Shown: piece by piece, positions 7,471-16,893 of the stretch
Numbering within the stretch: the stretch's first letter is position 1
Layout: each line of letters starts with the position of its first letter
Origin: a bacterium
Lineage (GTDB): Bacteria > Planctomycetota > Planctomycetia > Planctomycetales > Planctomycetaceae
Reading direction: 5' to 3'
NCBI GenBank assembly: GCA_016124895.1
Contig: WGMU01000018.1
Location: 107,446-171,445 of the forward strand
Length of the DNA stretch: 64,000 nt
Made by a program: the position numbers and the translations under genes
Notes under the pieces: model-generated
Seen by the model: only the letters and a program-made list of their open reading frames with translations
Told to the model about the DNA's origin: nothing
Database searches by the model: none

Positions 7471-10400
7471 GCAGCTCCGGTCGAGTTCTCGACCCGGTCA
7501 CGATTTCGCTCGACGGCGTTCACAGCATCGAAGCGAGTGCCGGGACCGGGAAAACCTACACCATCACAACGCTGTATCTGCGGTACCTGCTCGAACTGGA
7601 GCAGCCCGTCGATCGAATCCTCGTGACGACGTTTACCGACGCCGCGACTGCGGAACTGCGCAGTCGGCTGCGCGAGCGAATCACCGCAGCACGAAATCTC
7701 GTCGCGGCGTTCGACGATGGCGACGCTGCCGTTGCTGGGTCGGACGACGGCCAGTTGCTGGCGATTCTCGATCGCTGTGGTGCGTGGCAGACCGGTTCGC
7801 GCGAGAAGCTCATCGATCGTCTCGAAGCCGCGCTGCTGAGTTTCGACCAGGCTCCGGTGTTCACGATTCACGGTTTCTGCAACCGCGTCCTGCAGGAGCT
7901 GGTGTTTGAAACCGGCACGCGATTCAACGTCGAACTCGTCTCGTCCGTCGATGATCTGATCGACGAGTGCGTCCATGACTTCGTCGCGCGGCACTGGTGC
8001 GGCAACGATCCGCACCTGTCTCGCTGGCTGCGGCTCGACCAGTCGCTGCTCGAATCGCTGTCGAAAGCAGCGCGGGAAGCAGCAGAGAATCCGTCGTACC
8101 GGATCGTGCCGGAAAGCAAGTGCGACGATCAGGACAGTAGGCCGGATCAAACGCAGCGCCGCTCCGGCAGCATCTCGAAACAAAACGCGGACGCTAACGA
8201 ACTTCTGCCGGAACGGCGCTGCGCCTGGTCCGGCCTGCTTGATGATCCGGTCGTCTCGCAGGCCGACGACCTTCTCGACGAAGTGGCGACACTCTGGGCG
8301 GACGCGAAAACAGAAATTCGCGAGTCGCTGTTCGACGCGCGCGATGCCGGGCTGCTTAACAAGAGCTGGCACGGCAAGCCAGGGCAGATCGAGCAAGGGA
8401 TTGAATTTCTCGACGCGCTGGTCCGGACGCGGGCAACGGCTCTGTTCACGATCAAACTCAAAGACGGCGAATGCGAAGTTCCAACGGATCAGCGACGACT
8501 CTCGCAGGAGTACCTCGAACGCAGTGCCAAAGCCGGGAAGAAGGAACTGACACCTCGGCACCGTGTGTTTGAAATCGTCGACGAACTGCTGGCTCTTGCT
8601 CCGGCGATCGAGCGGCTGCGCACCGAACTGCAGCGGGAACTGCTCGCCAGCGTCGCGCGGGAAACGCGGCGCAACGTCGACCGGCAGAAACGCGAACGCG
8701 GCATCATGAGCTTCGGCGACCTGCTGCATCAGGTGGACGCGGCGCTCGACGGCCCGCAGGGTGAACTGCTGCTCGGCCAGCTTCGCGAGCGATATCACGT
8801 GGCGCTGGTTGACGAGTTTCAGGATACGGACCCGGTCCAGTTCCGCATCTTCAGCCGCGTGTTTCACGAAGCTGCGACCGTCGATGCCGGGCTCGGCGAA
8901 TCGGCGCGGGCCTTCGTCATGATTGGCGATCCCAAGCAGTCGATTTACCGCTTCCGCGGCGCCGACCTGCAGGCTTATCTGCAGGCAGCGCGGCAGACGC
9001 CGGTCGACAATCGCCATTCGATGGGCACGAACTGGCGGACGGATCGCTCGCTGGTCGACGCCGTGCAGCGGATCTTTGAAACGTCCGGCGACCCGTTCCT
9101 TGACGACGAGATCACCGTGCCGCCGGTTGGTGCTCGGTTCGACGACCGCCTGGCCGAACAGTCCGCGTTGATCGTCACGCTGATTCCGCGCCCCGATGAC
9201 GTCGACGACGGGAAGCCGCGGTCAAAAGACGACGCTCTTGATGCTGCCGCCCGCCGGGTCGCCGCCGACATCGCTGCGCAGCTCGGGTCGCGGCAGCCGA
9301 TTCCGCAGAAGAACGGCAGCCTGCGACCAGTCCGCGCGTCGGATATCGCGGTACTGGCGCGAAATGGTTTTCACCTGCGAGCGGTCCAGGCGGCGCTGAG
9401 GGACCTCAGAATCCCGTCGGTGCTGCAGACGGACGATTCGGTCTACTCGTCTGACGAGGCCGAAGCTCTGTGTCATGTGCTGCGAGCGGTTCTCTTGCCG
9501 GGCTCACCAACGTTGCTCGCCAATGCGCTGCAGACGCCGGTATTTGGCAAGACGGCGTCGCAGCTCGCGGAACTGGCTCACGATGCCGATCAGCTTGCAG
9601 ATTACTCGGAGCGTTTTCGCGACTGGCATCTGACCTGGCATCGCGATGGCGTGATGGTCATGTGGCGAAGGCTGCTCGACGATCAGAACACGATCGTCCG
9701 CCTGGCCGGGCTGATTTCGGGCGAGCGGCAGATCACGAACCTGCTGCATCTGGGCGAGCTGCTGCATCGTTACGCGGCAGAGAATCACGCTGGCCCGGAC
9801 GCCCTGCTCCGCTGGTTCGAATCACAGGTCAACGATCCGCAGCCGCGCGACGACGAAGCTCAACTGCGACTCGAAACCGACGCCGACGCCGTCCAGCTCT
9901 GCACGATCCACAAGTCGAAGGGGCTCGAATGGCCGATCGTCTACTGCCCGACGCTGTGGGCTTATCGCGATCCGGACTGGCGACGTCCCAACGTGCTGCT
10001 GTCGCGAGCCGGAGCCGGTGACTCGACGCTGGAGATCCCGGAGATCGACGTCGGCTCCGAACTGCTTGATGACCGGATCGCGAAGAACATTTCGCAGGAA
10101 TTCGCCGAAGAGCGTCGGCTGCTGTATGTCGCACTGACCCGCGCCCGACACCAGTGCCATCTGCACTGGATCGCTGCCCGCGACGCCTTTCGATCGGCGC
10201 TCGGCCAGATCATTGCCGAGGGTCACTCGCCGACCGGCAAGGAGTCCGACGACGAAATCGAGACACTGCTACAGCGCTGGCTGAGACGACTCAACGTCCC
10301 GCGAACGGAACTGCGCGGCGTCGACTTCGAGGTTCCAAACGTTGTGGATTCCGGAAGCGACGGCGGACGCGTGACCAAATCGATCGCCCACTGGTCGCGC

Positions 10401-11396
10401 CGGCCGATTACTCGTCGGACAATCGACGCCGCCGCGCAGACAAGCTTCACCGCGCTGTCCCGGTCGTTCGACGCTGCCGGCAGTGGAGGCCCTGCCGATC
10501 GAGACGCTGAACCGGCAGGCCGGCTGGCAACCGAACTGCTGACAGTCAACAACGACTCCGAACTGCCACTCGCCCGGATGCCCGGTGGCGTTGACATTGG
10601 CTCGCTGGTGCATGACGTTTTTGAGTCCGTCCTGACTGCCGGCTGGGACTCGATTCGCTGCGACTCAGCACTGGTCGATCACGTTGAGAATCGGCTGGCC
10701 GAGCAGATGCCGCGCGTGCAACTCGACGATCGCTGGCGAACGCCACTGGCCGCTGCGATGACTCGCTGCCTGACCCAGCCGCTGGCGGACATGGACGGCT
10801 CTCTGCGGCTGATCGACGTCCCGCGAAGAAAGCTCGCGTGCGAGCTGCCGTTCGTGCTGAGCTGCGGCGACTGGGCTCTCACGTCGAGCAGAGGAGGTCA
10901 GAGTGGCAGCGGTTTCCGCACTGAGGCACTCGCCAACGCTCTGACGGATGGAGGGGCTCACGGAGACGCAGCCTTCGGGGCCATGCTCAGCGAATATGCG
11001 CCGCGAGTTCGTCTGATGAACGCTCCTCTGGCGCGAGGCTTTCTGTCGGGCTTCGTTGACCTGATCGTCGAACATGACGGTCGCTGGTACCTGATCGACT
11101 ACAAGACAAATCAGCTTGGCCCGAACGTTGAACACTTCGGGTTGCCGGCGCTGCGGGAGGCGATGATCGAACACGACTATCTGCTGCAACTGCTGCTGTA
11201 CTGCGTCGCGCTGCAACGACATCTGAAGCGGCGGCTGCCGGGTTTCAACTGGGAGCGTGACTTCGGCGGCGTGCTTTACCTGTTCGTTCGTGGCTTCGCA
11301 GAGAACGCGCCGGCCGAGAGCGGCATCTTTGCCGCGCGTCCGGATGCGGCACTGATCGATCGCCTCTCCAGAGTTCTGTCGCGGGAGGTCGTCTGA
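7467..11396 (+). CDS. recB: Exodeoxyribonuclease V beta subunit RecB
   Basis: 1,309 residues (E. coli RecB has 1,180). The ATG overlaps the recC stop (ATGA). It is an SF1A helicase joined to a C-terminal nuclease. The P-loop ASAGTGKTYTI has its lysine at residue 29. Further helicase motifs follow: TTFTDAATAELRSRLR, VDEFQDTDPVQFRIF, GDPKQSIYRFRGAD, the TIHKSKGLEWPIVYCP block and LLYVALTRAR. The nuclease signature FVDLIVEHDGRWYLIDYKTN places the metal-binding DxK at D1211 and K1213. RecB is the slow 3'-5' motor and the only nuclease of RecBCD. Residues 224-258 are encoded by a second palindromic element (8137-8238). The stop overlaps recD by one base, so the three subunits are probably translationally coupled. 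Confidence 0.97.
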   Translation: MSSSGRVLDPVTISLDGVHSIEASAGTGKTYTITTLYLRYLLELEQPVDRILVTTFTDAATAELRSRLRERITAARNLVAAFDDGDAAVAGSDDGQLLAILDRCGAWQTGSREKLIDRLEAALLSFDQAPVFTIHGFCNRVLQELVFETGTRFNVELVSSVDDLIDECVHDFVARHWCGNDPHLSRWLRLDQSLLESLSKAAREAAENPSYRIVPESKCDDQDSRPDQTQRRSGSISKQNADANELLPERRCAWSGLLDDPVVSQADDLLDEVATLWADAKTEIRESLFDARDAGLLNKSWHGKPGQIEQGIEFLDALVRTRATALFTIKLKDGECEVPTDQRRLSQEYLERSAKAGKKELTPRHRVFEIVDELLALAPAIERLRTELQRELLASVARETRRNVDRQKRERGIMSFGDLLHQVDAALDGPQGELLLGQLRERYHVALVDEFQDTDPVQFRIFSRVFHEAATVDAGLGESARAFVMIGDPKQSIYRFRGADLQAYLQAARQTPVDNRHSMGTNWRTDRSLVDAVQRIFETSGDPFLDDEITVPPVGARFDDRLAEQSALIVTLIPRPDDVDDGKPRSKDDALDAAARRVAADIAAQLGSRQPIPQKNGSLRPVRASDIAVLARNGFHLRAVQAALRDLRIPSVLQTDDSVYSSDEAEALCHVLRAVLLPGSPTLLANALQTPVFGKTASQLAELAHDADQLADYSERFRDWHLTWHRDGVMVMWRRLLDDQNTIVRLAGLISGERQITNLLHLGELLHRYAAENHAGPDALLRWFESQVNDPQPRDDEAQLRLETDADAVQLCTIHKSKGLEWPIVYCPTLWAYRDPDWRRPNVLLSRAGAGDSTLEIPEIDVGSELLDDRIAKNISQEFAEERRLLYVALTRARHQCHLHWIAARDAFRSALGQIIAEGHSPTGKESDDEIETLLQRWLRRLNVPRTELRGVDFEVPNVVDSGSDGGRVTKSIAHWSRRPITRRTIDAAAQTSFTALSRSFDAAGSGGPADRDAEPAGRLATELLTVNNDSELPLARMPGGVDIGSLVHDVFESVLTAGWDSIRCDSALVDHVENRLAEQMPRVQLDDRWRTPLAAAMTRCLTQPLADMDGSLRLIDVPRRKLACELPFVLSCGDWALTSSRGGQSGSGFRTEALANALTDGGAHGDAAFGAMLSEYAPRVRLMNAPLARGFLSGFVDLIVEHDGRWYLIDYKTNQLGPNVEHFGLPALREAMIEHDYLLQLLLYCVALQRHLKRRLPGFNWERDFGGVLYLFVRGFAENAPAESGIFAARPDAALIDRLSRVLSREVV
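8137..8238. repeat. REP-like palindrome inside recB (34-bp arms)
   Basis: The arms 8137-8170 and 8205-8238 match as reverse complements at 29 of 34 positions, around a 34-bp loop. The left arm begins GTAGGCCGGATCAAACGCAG. The five differences are all transitions, as expected for an old hairpin under mutation. The sequence recalls enterobacterial REP/BIME units (GCCGGAT...GCGTC...), though homology is not implied. It is translated in the recB frame without a stop. Confidence 0.8.
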
Positions 11397-13432
11397 TGCC
11401 GGTTTCGTTCGAACAACTGAAAACTCACGGGCTGCTCGCGCCGATTCACCTTGCCCTCGCCGAGTCGTTCCGGCGTCTGGACCCGAACGTGTCGGAAGGC
11501 GTCGTCCTCGCGGCGGCCCTCGCCGGCGAGCAGCTCAGTCGCGGCCACGTCTGTCTCGATCTCGATTCACTGGACTCGGTCTCGTTTCAGCCGGCCGATC
11601 TCGACGTACCGGCGCGAACGATTTCCGACTGGCCGCACCGCGCCGACTGGGCTCACTGTCTGCAGAACAGCTCGCTGGTCACAACGATTGAAGCGTCGGC
11701 CAGTGACGACTGCCGGTCACCCGACACACCGCTCGTCTTTGACACGCAGCACCACCGCGTCTATCTCGCCCGGTACTGGCATTACGAGCAAACTCTGGCT
11801 GCACTGATTCGACGCCGGGTGAACTCACCGTTGCAGCCGCCCGACGAAGCGAAGCTGCAGCAGGACATTGCGACGCTGTTTCCCGATCGCGACACGCCCG
11901 GCGGCCGCGGCCAGTGCCTCGCCGCAGCGAACGCGATTGACCGATCGTTTGCTGTGATCACCGGCGGGCCTGGCACGGGCAAGACAACGACGGTTGCCCG
12001 TCTGCTGGCACTGCGGCTGCTGCAGGCTCGCGTGACTGACGGAGAATCCGGCAGCGGGTCTCAGATCAACAGTGGTCTGCGTGTTCTGCTGATGGCTCCC
12101 ACCGGGAAGGCGGCACAGCGGCTGAACGAGTCGCTGCAGCGTGCGGCGGCCCGGCTGCAGATCGACAAGGATGTTCGAGCGGCACTCAACGAGATCGCCG
12201 CCGGAACGATTCACCGCGTGCTGGGCTGGACACCGACTCCGCCCGAACGCGGCGGACCGTTCCGGCACAACGCCGATCATCCGCTCGACGCCGACATCGT
12301 GCTCGTCGACGAAGCCTCAATGGTCGACGTCGGCCTGATGTGCCGACTGTTCGAGGCGGTTCCGGCGGATGCTCAGATCATCCTGATGGGCGACCACGAT
12401 CAGCTCGCGTCGGTCGAGGCCGGCGGAATTCTCGGCGACCTGTGCGGCGACCTCGCAGGCGAGGCCCTCAACGTCGACGTAGACCGCGGACAGGTTCTCG
12501 CCGCGAGAACAGGCCTCGATTTGACGCGGAACGACGGCACAGCAGTCTCGAAGACGACCGGGCCGACTCCGCTGCAGCGCAGCATCGTCGCACTGACGTT
12601 CAGTCATCGGTTTTCGTCGGAGAGTCAGCTCGGCCAACTGGCAGCGGCGATTCGCGCCGGAGACGCCAGCACGGCAATCGCGCTGCTGGCTGACTCCAAC
12701 TCGGAACAGATTGAATGGCTGCCCGGCCGCAACTTCACTGCAACACTGGACGAGGTTGTCCGTCGCGCCGCACTCGGCTACTCAAGCTACCTCGAACTGT
12801 TGAGACAGCAACCAGCCGGAAGTGCAAACGTGCTCGGCGAGCTGAACCGTCAGCGCGTCCTGTGCGCCCATCGCGATGGTCAGGCGGGCGAGTCGACGCT
12901 CAATCACCGCATCACCGACCGGTTGGCAGCGATCGGTCTGATCCGCCCCGTCCGGCAGCATTATTCCGGTCGACCGGTCATGGTGACGCGGAACGATTAC
13001 CGGCTGAACCTGTTTAACGGCGATGTCGGCGTCGTTGTCCGCGAGTCCGGCCGCGCGACAGGTTCTGGCCGGGCAGGGAGTTCCGACAGCGCAGTGCTGT
13101 TTGAAGATTCAACGTCCGAAGACGGCGTCCGCCGCGTTCCGGAATCGCTCGTCCCCGACGCTCAGGACTGCTTCGCCATGACGATCCACAAGAGCCAGGG
13201 CTCCGAGTTCCATCACGTCCTGCTGGTCCTGCCGCCGATGGACTCGCCGGTCCTCTCCCGCGAACTGCTCTACACCGCGGTGACGCGAGTGAAGGACGAG
13301 TTCGACGCCGCGACGGGAAAAACACAGCCTGGCCAGTTGTGCCTCGCCGCGTCAGAAACTGTCCTGCGTGCAGCGATTGATCGCCAGATTCGCCGAACCA
13401 GCGGTGTTCGAGACGCCATCGAAAAGCAATGA
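11396..13432 (+). CDS. recD: Exodeoxyribonuclease V alpha subunit RecD
   Basis: 678 residues (E. coli RecD has 608). The ATG shares one base with the recB stop (TGATG). It is the SF1B 5'-3' helicase of RecBCD. The Walker A motif GGPGTGKTTTVARL has its lysine at residue 196. Motif II is DIVLVDEASMVD, followed by LMGDHDQLASVEAGGILGDL. The C-terminal end has MTIHKSQGSEFHHVLLVLP and LLYTAVTRVKDE, the last RecD helicase motifs. The N-terminal ~150 residues correspond to the domain that binds RecC. The sequence CFAMTIHKSQGSEF marks it as RecD rather than RecD2, together with its operon position. It is the last gene of the recCBD operon and ends 31 bp from a convergent gene. Confidence 0.96.
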   Translation: MPVSFEQLKTHGLLAPIHLALAESFRRLDPNVSEGVVLAAALAGEQLSRGHVCLDLDSLDSVSFQPADLDVPARTISDWPHRADWAHCLQNSSLVTTIEASASDDCRSPDTPLVFDTQHHRVYLARYWHYEQTLAALIRRRVNSPLQPPDEAKLQQDIATLFPDRDTPGGRGQCLAAANAIDRSFAVITGGPGTGKTTTVARLLALRLLQARVTDGESGSGSQINSGLRVLLMAPTGKAAQRLNESLQRAAARLQIDKDVRAALNEIAAGTIHRVLGWTPTPPERGGPFRHNADHPLDADIVLVDEASMVDVGLMCRLFEAVPADAQIILMGDHDQLASVEAGGILGDLCGDLAGEALNVDVDRGQVLAARTGLDLTRNDGTAVSKTTGPTPLQRSIVALTFSHRFSSESQLGQLAAAIRAGDASTAIALLADSNSEQIEWLPGRNFTATLDEVVRRAALGYSSYLELLRQQPAGSANVLGELNRQRVLCAHRDGQAGESTLNHRITDRLAAIGLIRPVRQHYSGRPVMVTRNDYRLNLFNGDVGVVVRESGRATGSGRAGSSDSAVLFEDSTSEDGVRRVPESLVPDAQDCFAMTIHKSQGSEFHHVLLVLPPMDSPVLSRELLYTAVTRVKDEFDAATGKTQPGQLCLAASETVLRAAIDRQIRRTSGVRDAIEKQ

Positions 13433-13463
13433 CCGATGGCCATGGGGCGTCGAGTTTCCGCTG

Positions 13464-14381
13464 TCAGCGAATACGCGTCCGCCAGATGTCGGCGGCTGCC
13501 GGAGCTGGGACGAAGAGACCGGAAGCGGAACCTGTACGCGGAACCTGCGGTTCGTACGCGGGGACCGGAGTCATTTGCGTCGGAGCCGCGGCAGTGCGGA
13601 CCGGTTCCCAACGGTCGGAGGACGCAGCCTGCGGCGTGTCGAGGTACTTCGGATCAGGAACGGGGGTCAGGACGCCGGATGTTGAAGCCGTCGACGAATG
13701 ACTGCTGACTCCGGACAGCGAGGCGAGCGGCTGCAGCTCCGGACCGGGAACGACCTGCTGCTGTGCCGCGTACTGAGGAGCGACCATCTGCGGCATCGCG
13801 ACAGGCGGCGGAACCGTCGCCATCGGCGGAGCCGAGTAGATTGGGGCAGCGGCGATGCCCGTTGGGCCACAGACGTTGCAGGTCGACTGAGCGACCGACG
13901 TGACTCGCGGCACCATCGTTGTCTGAGTCTGGTAGCTGACCTGCGGAACTCGCTGGGTCACCTGATACGGCACCTGGCGATACGAAATCTGCTGCTGGTA
14001 AGTCACCTGCGGCACCTGCTTCTGCACCACCCGCGGCACCCAGACCTGTTGCCAGCTTCCTTCGTCGACCGTCACCGTCTGGTACGTCGTAACGGGAACT
14101 GTCTGTGTCTGAGCCTCCGTGCGGTACTCGGTCCGCGTGACGTCGCGATACGAGACCTGCGGAACACTCATGGTTTGTGGCACCATCTGCACCTGTGGCT
14201 GCACAGTGACCTGAGGTGCCGGCGCCGAGCAGGCACACGGGTTGACCTGGCACCTCTGACAGCGGTGCTGACAGTGATGACACTCTCCGAATCCGAACAG
14301 CCCGGCCGAGAGCGGCGCGGGCGAAGCAGCGATGACAGCGAGGGCCGCAGCGGCGAGGGCGGAGGAAACAACGTAACGCAT
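13464..14381 (-). CDS. Exported Cys-rich, Val/Gln-repeat protein, unknown function
   Basis: 305 residues with GGGAG nine bases before the ATG. Residues 1-26 are a signal peptide (hydrophobic SSALAAAALAVIAAS, cleavage near LSA). A cysteine cluster follows at residues 34-51 (CHHC, CQRC, CAC). Next comes a long stretch of short beta-type repeats rich in V, Q, T, Y and P, such as VPQVSYRDVTRTEYRTEAQT, VTTYQTVTVDEGSWQQVWVP, PQVTYQQQISYRQVPYQV and PQVSYQTQT. A second CNVC pair lies near residue 170. The C-terminal third is Pro/Ala-rich and looks disordered. I recognise the style from planctomycete exported proteins but cannot assign a function; a surface or cell-wall structural role is a guess. Confidence 0.8.
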   Translation of the reverse strand: MRYVVSSALAAAALAVIAASPAPLSAGLFGFGECHHCQHRCQRCQVNPCACSAPAPQVTVQPQVQMVPQTMSVPQVSYRDVTRTEYRTEAQTQTVPVTTYQTVTVDEGSWQQVWVPRVVQKQVPQVTYQQQISYRQVPYQVTQRVPQVSYQTQTTMVPRVTSVAQSTCNVCGPTGIAAAPIYSAPPMATVPPPVAMPQMVAPQYAAQQQVVPGPELQPLASLSGVSSHSSTASTSGVLTPVPDPKYLDTPQAASSDRWEPVRTAAAPTQMTPVPAYEPQVPRTGSASGLFVPAPAAADIWRTRIR

Positions 14382-14948
14382 GACGAGACTCCCTTTTCGT
14401 CTGCCGGGGCAGCTTACGTCTGAGAAACAGAGTCGCGCACGGTCTCACACCTGCCGCACGGCGACACCCCTGCCGGAAGAATCGGCACAACCGTCAGCCT
14501 CGCTTGAACTTTCCTGACTTAACAGGCGGCCAAATGGCTGATTCACCTGGCACTGCTTTCCGGAAAACCAGGGATCGCCAGCGAGTTGTCTCAGCGCAAA
14601 AGCACAGAGTCGCAAGGATTCGCGAAGACATTGCGTTGCTCACGAGCAACTACTTGTTTTTGACAGGAAACTCGTCGTGTTGGGTGCCACTGCTGGCTTG
14701 CCCAGCAATGTGGATTCAAGTGCAAGCAGGACACTACTGGGTAAGCCAGCAGTGGCACCCGACTGACTAACCGGGAATTTGTTGCCGACACATTCCATAC
14801 TCAACTCATCTGTGTGAACTCAGTGTTGATCCGTGGCTGAAAATCGAGACTTGTGGCTCGACCGCGCGGTGGACCTTCACGTCTTCGCGCTGAGGACAAT
14901 CTGGAATGAGCGTGTGATCCCTGTTGTCGCTACCCATTATTGACTGAG
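14382..14948. other. Intergenic region with palindromic repeat
   Basis: No gene is supported. It lies upstream of the exported protein ending at 14381 and downstream of the gene ending at 14949, both on the minus strand. It carries a member of the GTGCCACTG palindrome family (14682-14760) and, at about 14595-14640, a degenerate 'cgcaaaag cacagag tcgcaag' segment that resembles another dispersed repeat. Confidence 0.5.
14682..14760. repeat. GTGCCACTG-family palindrome, intergenic copy
   Basis: The arms 14682-14705 and 14737-14760 pair at 23 of 24 positions around a 31-bp loop; each starts or ends with GGGTGCCACTGCTGGCTT or its complement. It is closely related to the element inside recC. Confidence 0.9.
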
Positions 14949-16742
14949 TCACTTTCGGCCAGGGCTCGTTGCGGACAGCGACAGCGATGCTCGAATCTGC
15001 GAGTCGCTCAGCGACGCAGAGAACTCCGCGTCATCTGCGAGCTTCAGGACGCTGTCGAGTTCTGTCAGACGGCGGCTGGCTTCGGCATCAGGAACCCGGT
15101 CACGGCGCGCCTGCCAGAGGAACCAGTCGCGGTGCGATTTGAGGATCTGCCGAGCGATTGTCGAGCGGGCGAGCCAGTACTGTGTCGGCTCGTTCGCTGA
15201 TTTTTCCTCCGAGTCGGATTGCGACTTCGTTCGAGCAGACGTCGTCGCCAGGAACCGCTCACACAGTTCCGGCGAACTGGCGACGAGCAGGAAGTTATTC
15301 GAGACGGCGTACGCGGGGCGGAATCGCGAGACGGGTTCAGCCCAGCGAATCGTGCCCTCGGCGACGGCTTTGTGCCGCAGGACGGCGACCGGTCCGGTCG
15401 TTCGCGAATTGTGCTCGGCCGCCAGCAGGTTCAGGCCGGTGAGCAGCGCGTTGTCGAGTGCGTCCTGCAGCGAGGGCTGCGGAACGGTGCCGGGTTCGAC
15501 TGGCGGTGTCGACGACGCATTCGACTCTTCTGGACGCAGGTCGAGAGCAATCAGTGCATCGACCGGAAAGTCGCTCGACTCGGCAGTTGGTCGCGGCACG
15601 CAGTACGCCAGCCAGTTCGGTCCGAGCGCCGGCAGCAGATCCGTCAACGGATCGAGCCCCAGCAGCAGGCCCTGGCTGACTCGCCAGACGCGCCGGGCAT
15701 CGACCGGGAGTTCGCCATCGCTCGGCAGGCTTTTCCGAATCAGCGTCTGAAGACTGTTGGAGCTGAACTGCCCACTGAGCGCCAACAAAGCGTTCTGCGG
15801 AATCCGGTTCAGCGGTAGCCGCTGCGTCGTCGCGAGGCCGACCCAACCATTCCACCAGTCTGGAGTTCCCTGTGAGCCGTAATCGGCGATGACTTCGAAT
15901 CGCACTTCGTCGCTCGTCATCTCGTCCGGCGACTGCAGGTCTGTGCCCAGAACGAGTCGCAGCGTCAGCCAGCGGCAGCGGCTCCACGCATTCGCGAGTG
16001 ATCGAAGCCTGTTCTGGGGGTTGCCGACAAAGGACGTCACCGCGCTGTCGAGCGACCGCGGGTTCACATGGACGGCAACCAGTTCGCCCTCCGGTCGCGC
16101 GGTCACTGCATCCATAAACGGTTCCAGCGTCGCCAGCGAATCGGCGGATGCGTCGAGCCGCAGGTCAATCACCCGCTGCAGCCTTTCGGTTTTTTGAGCG
16201 ACAACGAGGACTCGATCGAACTGCACGATAACCGGATTGTGATCGTCAGACCGGCCGGGCTTTTTCAACGATCGATACGTCACGCCGCGATGTTCGAGTT
16301 CAACCTGCTGGAATCCGTCCAGTGCCTGCCAGGCCGTCACTGCCGACTCGATCGCCGCCGCACTGTCCGCTTCGAGCAGCAGAACAAAGTTCGGGTTGCT
16401 GCCCGGCGACGCGAACACCGCAAGCACGACGTTCTGTCCGAACAACGACTCAACGGCCTCACGCAACGGCCGCTGCAGTACGGCTTCGAGAGCCGCTTTT
16501 GCGTGCGTCAGGTCGGCGAGTTGCGGGTTGTCAGCGATGTCCGCCCAGAATGGCGATGCCTGCAGCCGTTTGGCAAATTCGGACTGTTCGAGTCGTCGTC
16601 CGTTTTCTGCCGCTTCCGAAAGATGCACACAGACCATCGCATCCGGCTGAACCAGCCGAAACAGATCCTCGCTCCGCAGCAGTGATTGGCAGAGGACCGA
16701 AACGGCCAGTGTCGCGAGAATTGTCAGGTTGGCACGAAGCAT
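14949..16742 (-). CDS. Exported protein of unknown function (DUF3352-like layout)
   Basis: 597 residues. The ATG at 16742 has GAGGA seven to eight bases upstream, set in a GTGAGG-TT-CCTCAC dyad. Residues 1-24 form a signal peptide (ANLTILATLAVSVLCQSLL). The mature part begins with LFRLVQPDAMVCVHLSEAA and has long alternating alpha/beta segments (ALEAVLQRPLREAVESLFGQ, NFVLLLEADS). The pattern of 'amount of resource per object' segments is common in planctomycete paralogue families, sometimes annotated DUF3352, but I cannot confirm the family. It is the third gene after the sigma/anti-sigma pair on the same strand and may be a target or partner of that system. A strong palindrome (16781-16855) separates it from the anti-sigma gene. 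Confidence 0.8.
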   Translation of the reverse strand: MLRANLTILATLAVSVLCQSLLRSEDLFRLVQPDAMVCVHLSEAAENGRRLEQSEFAKRLQASPFWADIADNPQLADLTHAKAALEAVLQRPLREAVESLFGQNVVLAVFASPGSNPNFVLLLEADSAAAIESAVTAWQALDGFQQVELEHRGVTYRSLKKPGRSDDHNPVIVQFDRVLVVAQKTERLQRVIDLRLDASADSLATLEPFMDAVTARPEGELVAVHVNPRSLDSAVTSFVGNPQNRLRSLANAWSRCRWLTLRLVLGTDLQSPDEMTSDEVRFEVIADYGSQGTPDWWNGWVGLATTQRLPLNRIPQNALLALSGQFSSNSLQTLIRKSLPSDGELPVDARRVWRVSQGLLLGLDPLTDLLPALGPNWLAYCVPRPTAESSDFPVDALIALDLRPEESNASSTPPVEPGTVPQPSLQDALDNALLTGLNLLAAEHNSRTTGPVAVLRHKAVAEGTIRWAEPVSRFRPAYAVSNNFLLVASSPELCERFLATTSARTKSQSDSEEKSANEPTQYWLARSTIARQILKSHRDWFLWQARRDRVPDAEASRRLTELDSVLKLADDAEFSASLSDSQIRASLSLSATSPGRK

Positions 16743-16780
16743 GTGAGGTTCCTCACGGAGGACGTGTTGGGTGCAGCAAA

Positions 16781-16855
16781 GGGGTCGGGAGTCTTTTTCG
16801 GTCGTGCGGATTTCGCGTTTTCAAGAGTCCTTGACCGAAAAAGACTCCCGACCCC
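16781..16855. repeat. 23-bp perfect inverted repeat between anti-sigma and exported protein genes
   Basis: The arms 16781-16803 and 16833-16855 are exact reverse complements, beginning GGGGTCGGGAGTCTTTTTCG, around a 29-bp loop. This sequence is unrelated to the GTGCCACTG family. The stem includes TTTTT on both strands but inside the arm, so it is not a classic terminator. A mobile REP-like element or an mRNA-processing hairpin is possible. Confidence 0.88.
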
Positions 16856-16893
16856 AGCCACCCCTCAATTTCAAACATGGTTTGCGAATCGGC

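Noticed and set aside
7266..9017. 583-codon open frame on the minus strand over recB
   Set aside because: It is antisense to a well-supported helicase gene; GC-rich third positions of recB create long open antisense frames.
9800..9840. A 'ggttcgaatc' word like a tRNA T-loop
   Set aside because: It lies within recB, and no acceptor or anticodon stem can be drawn around it.
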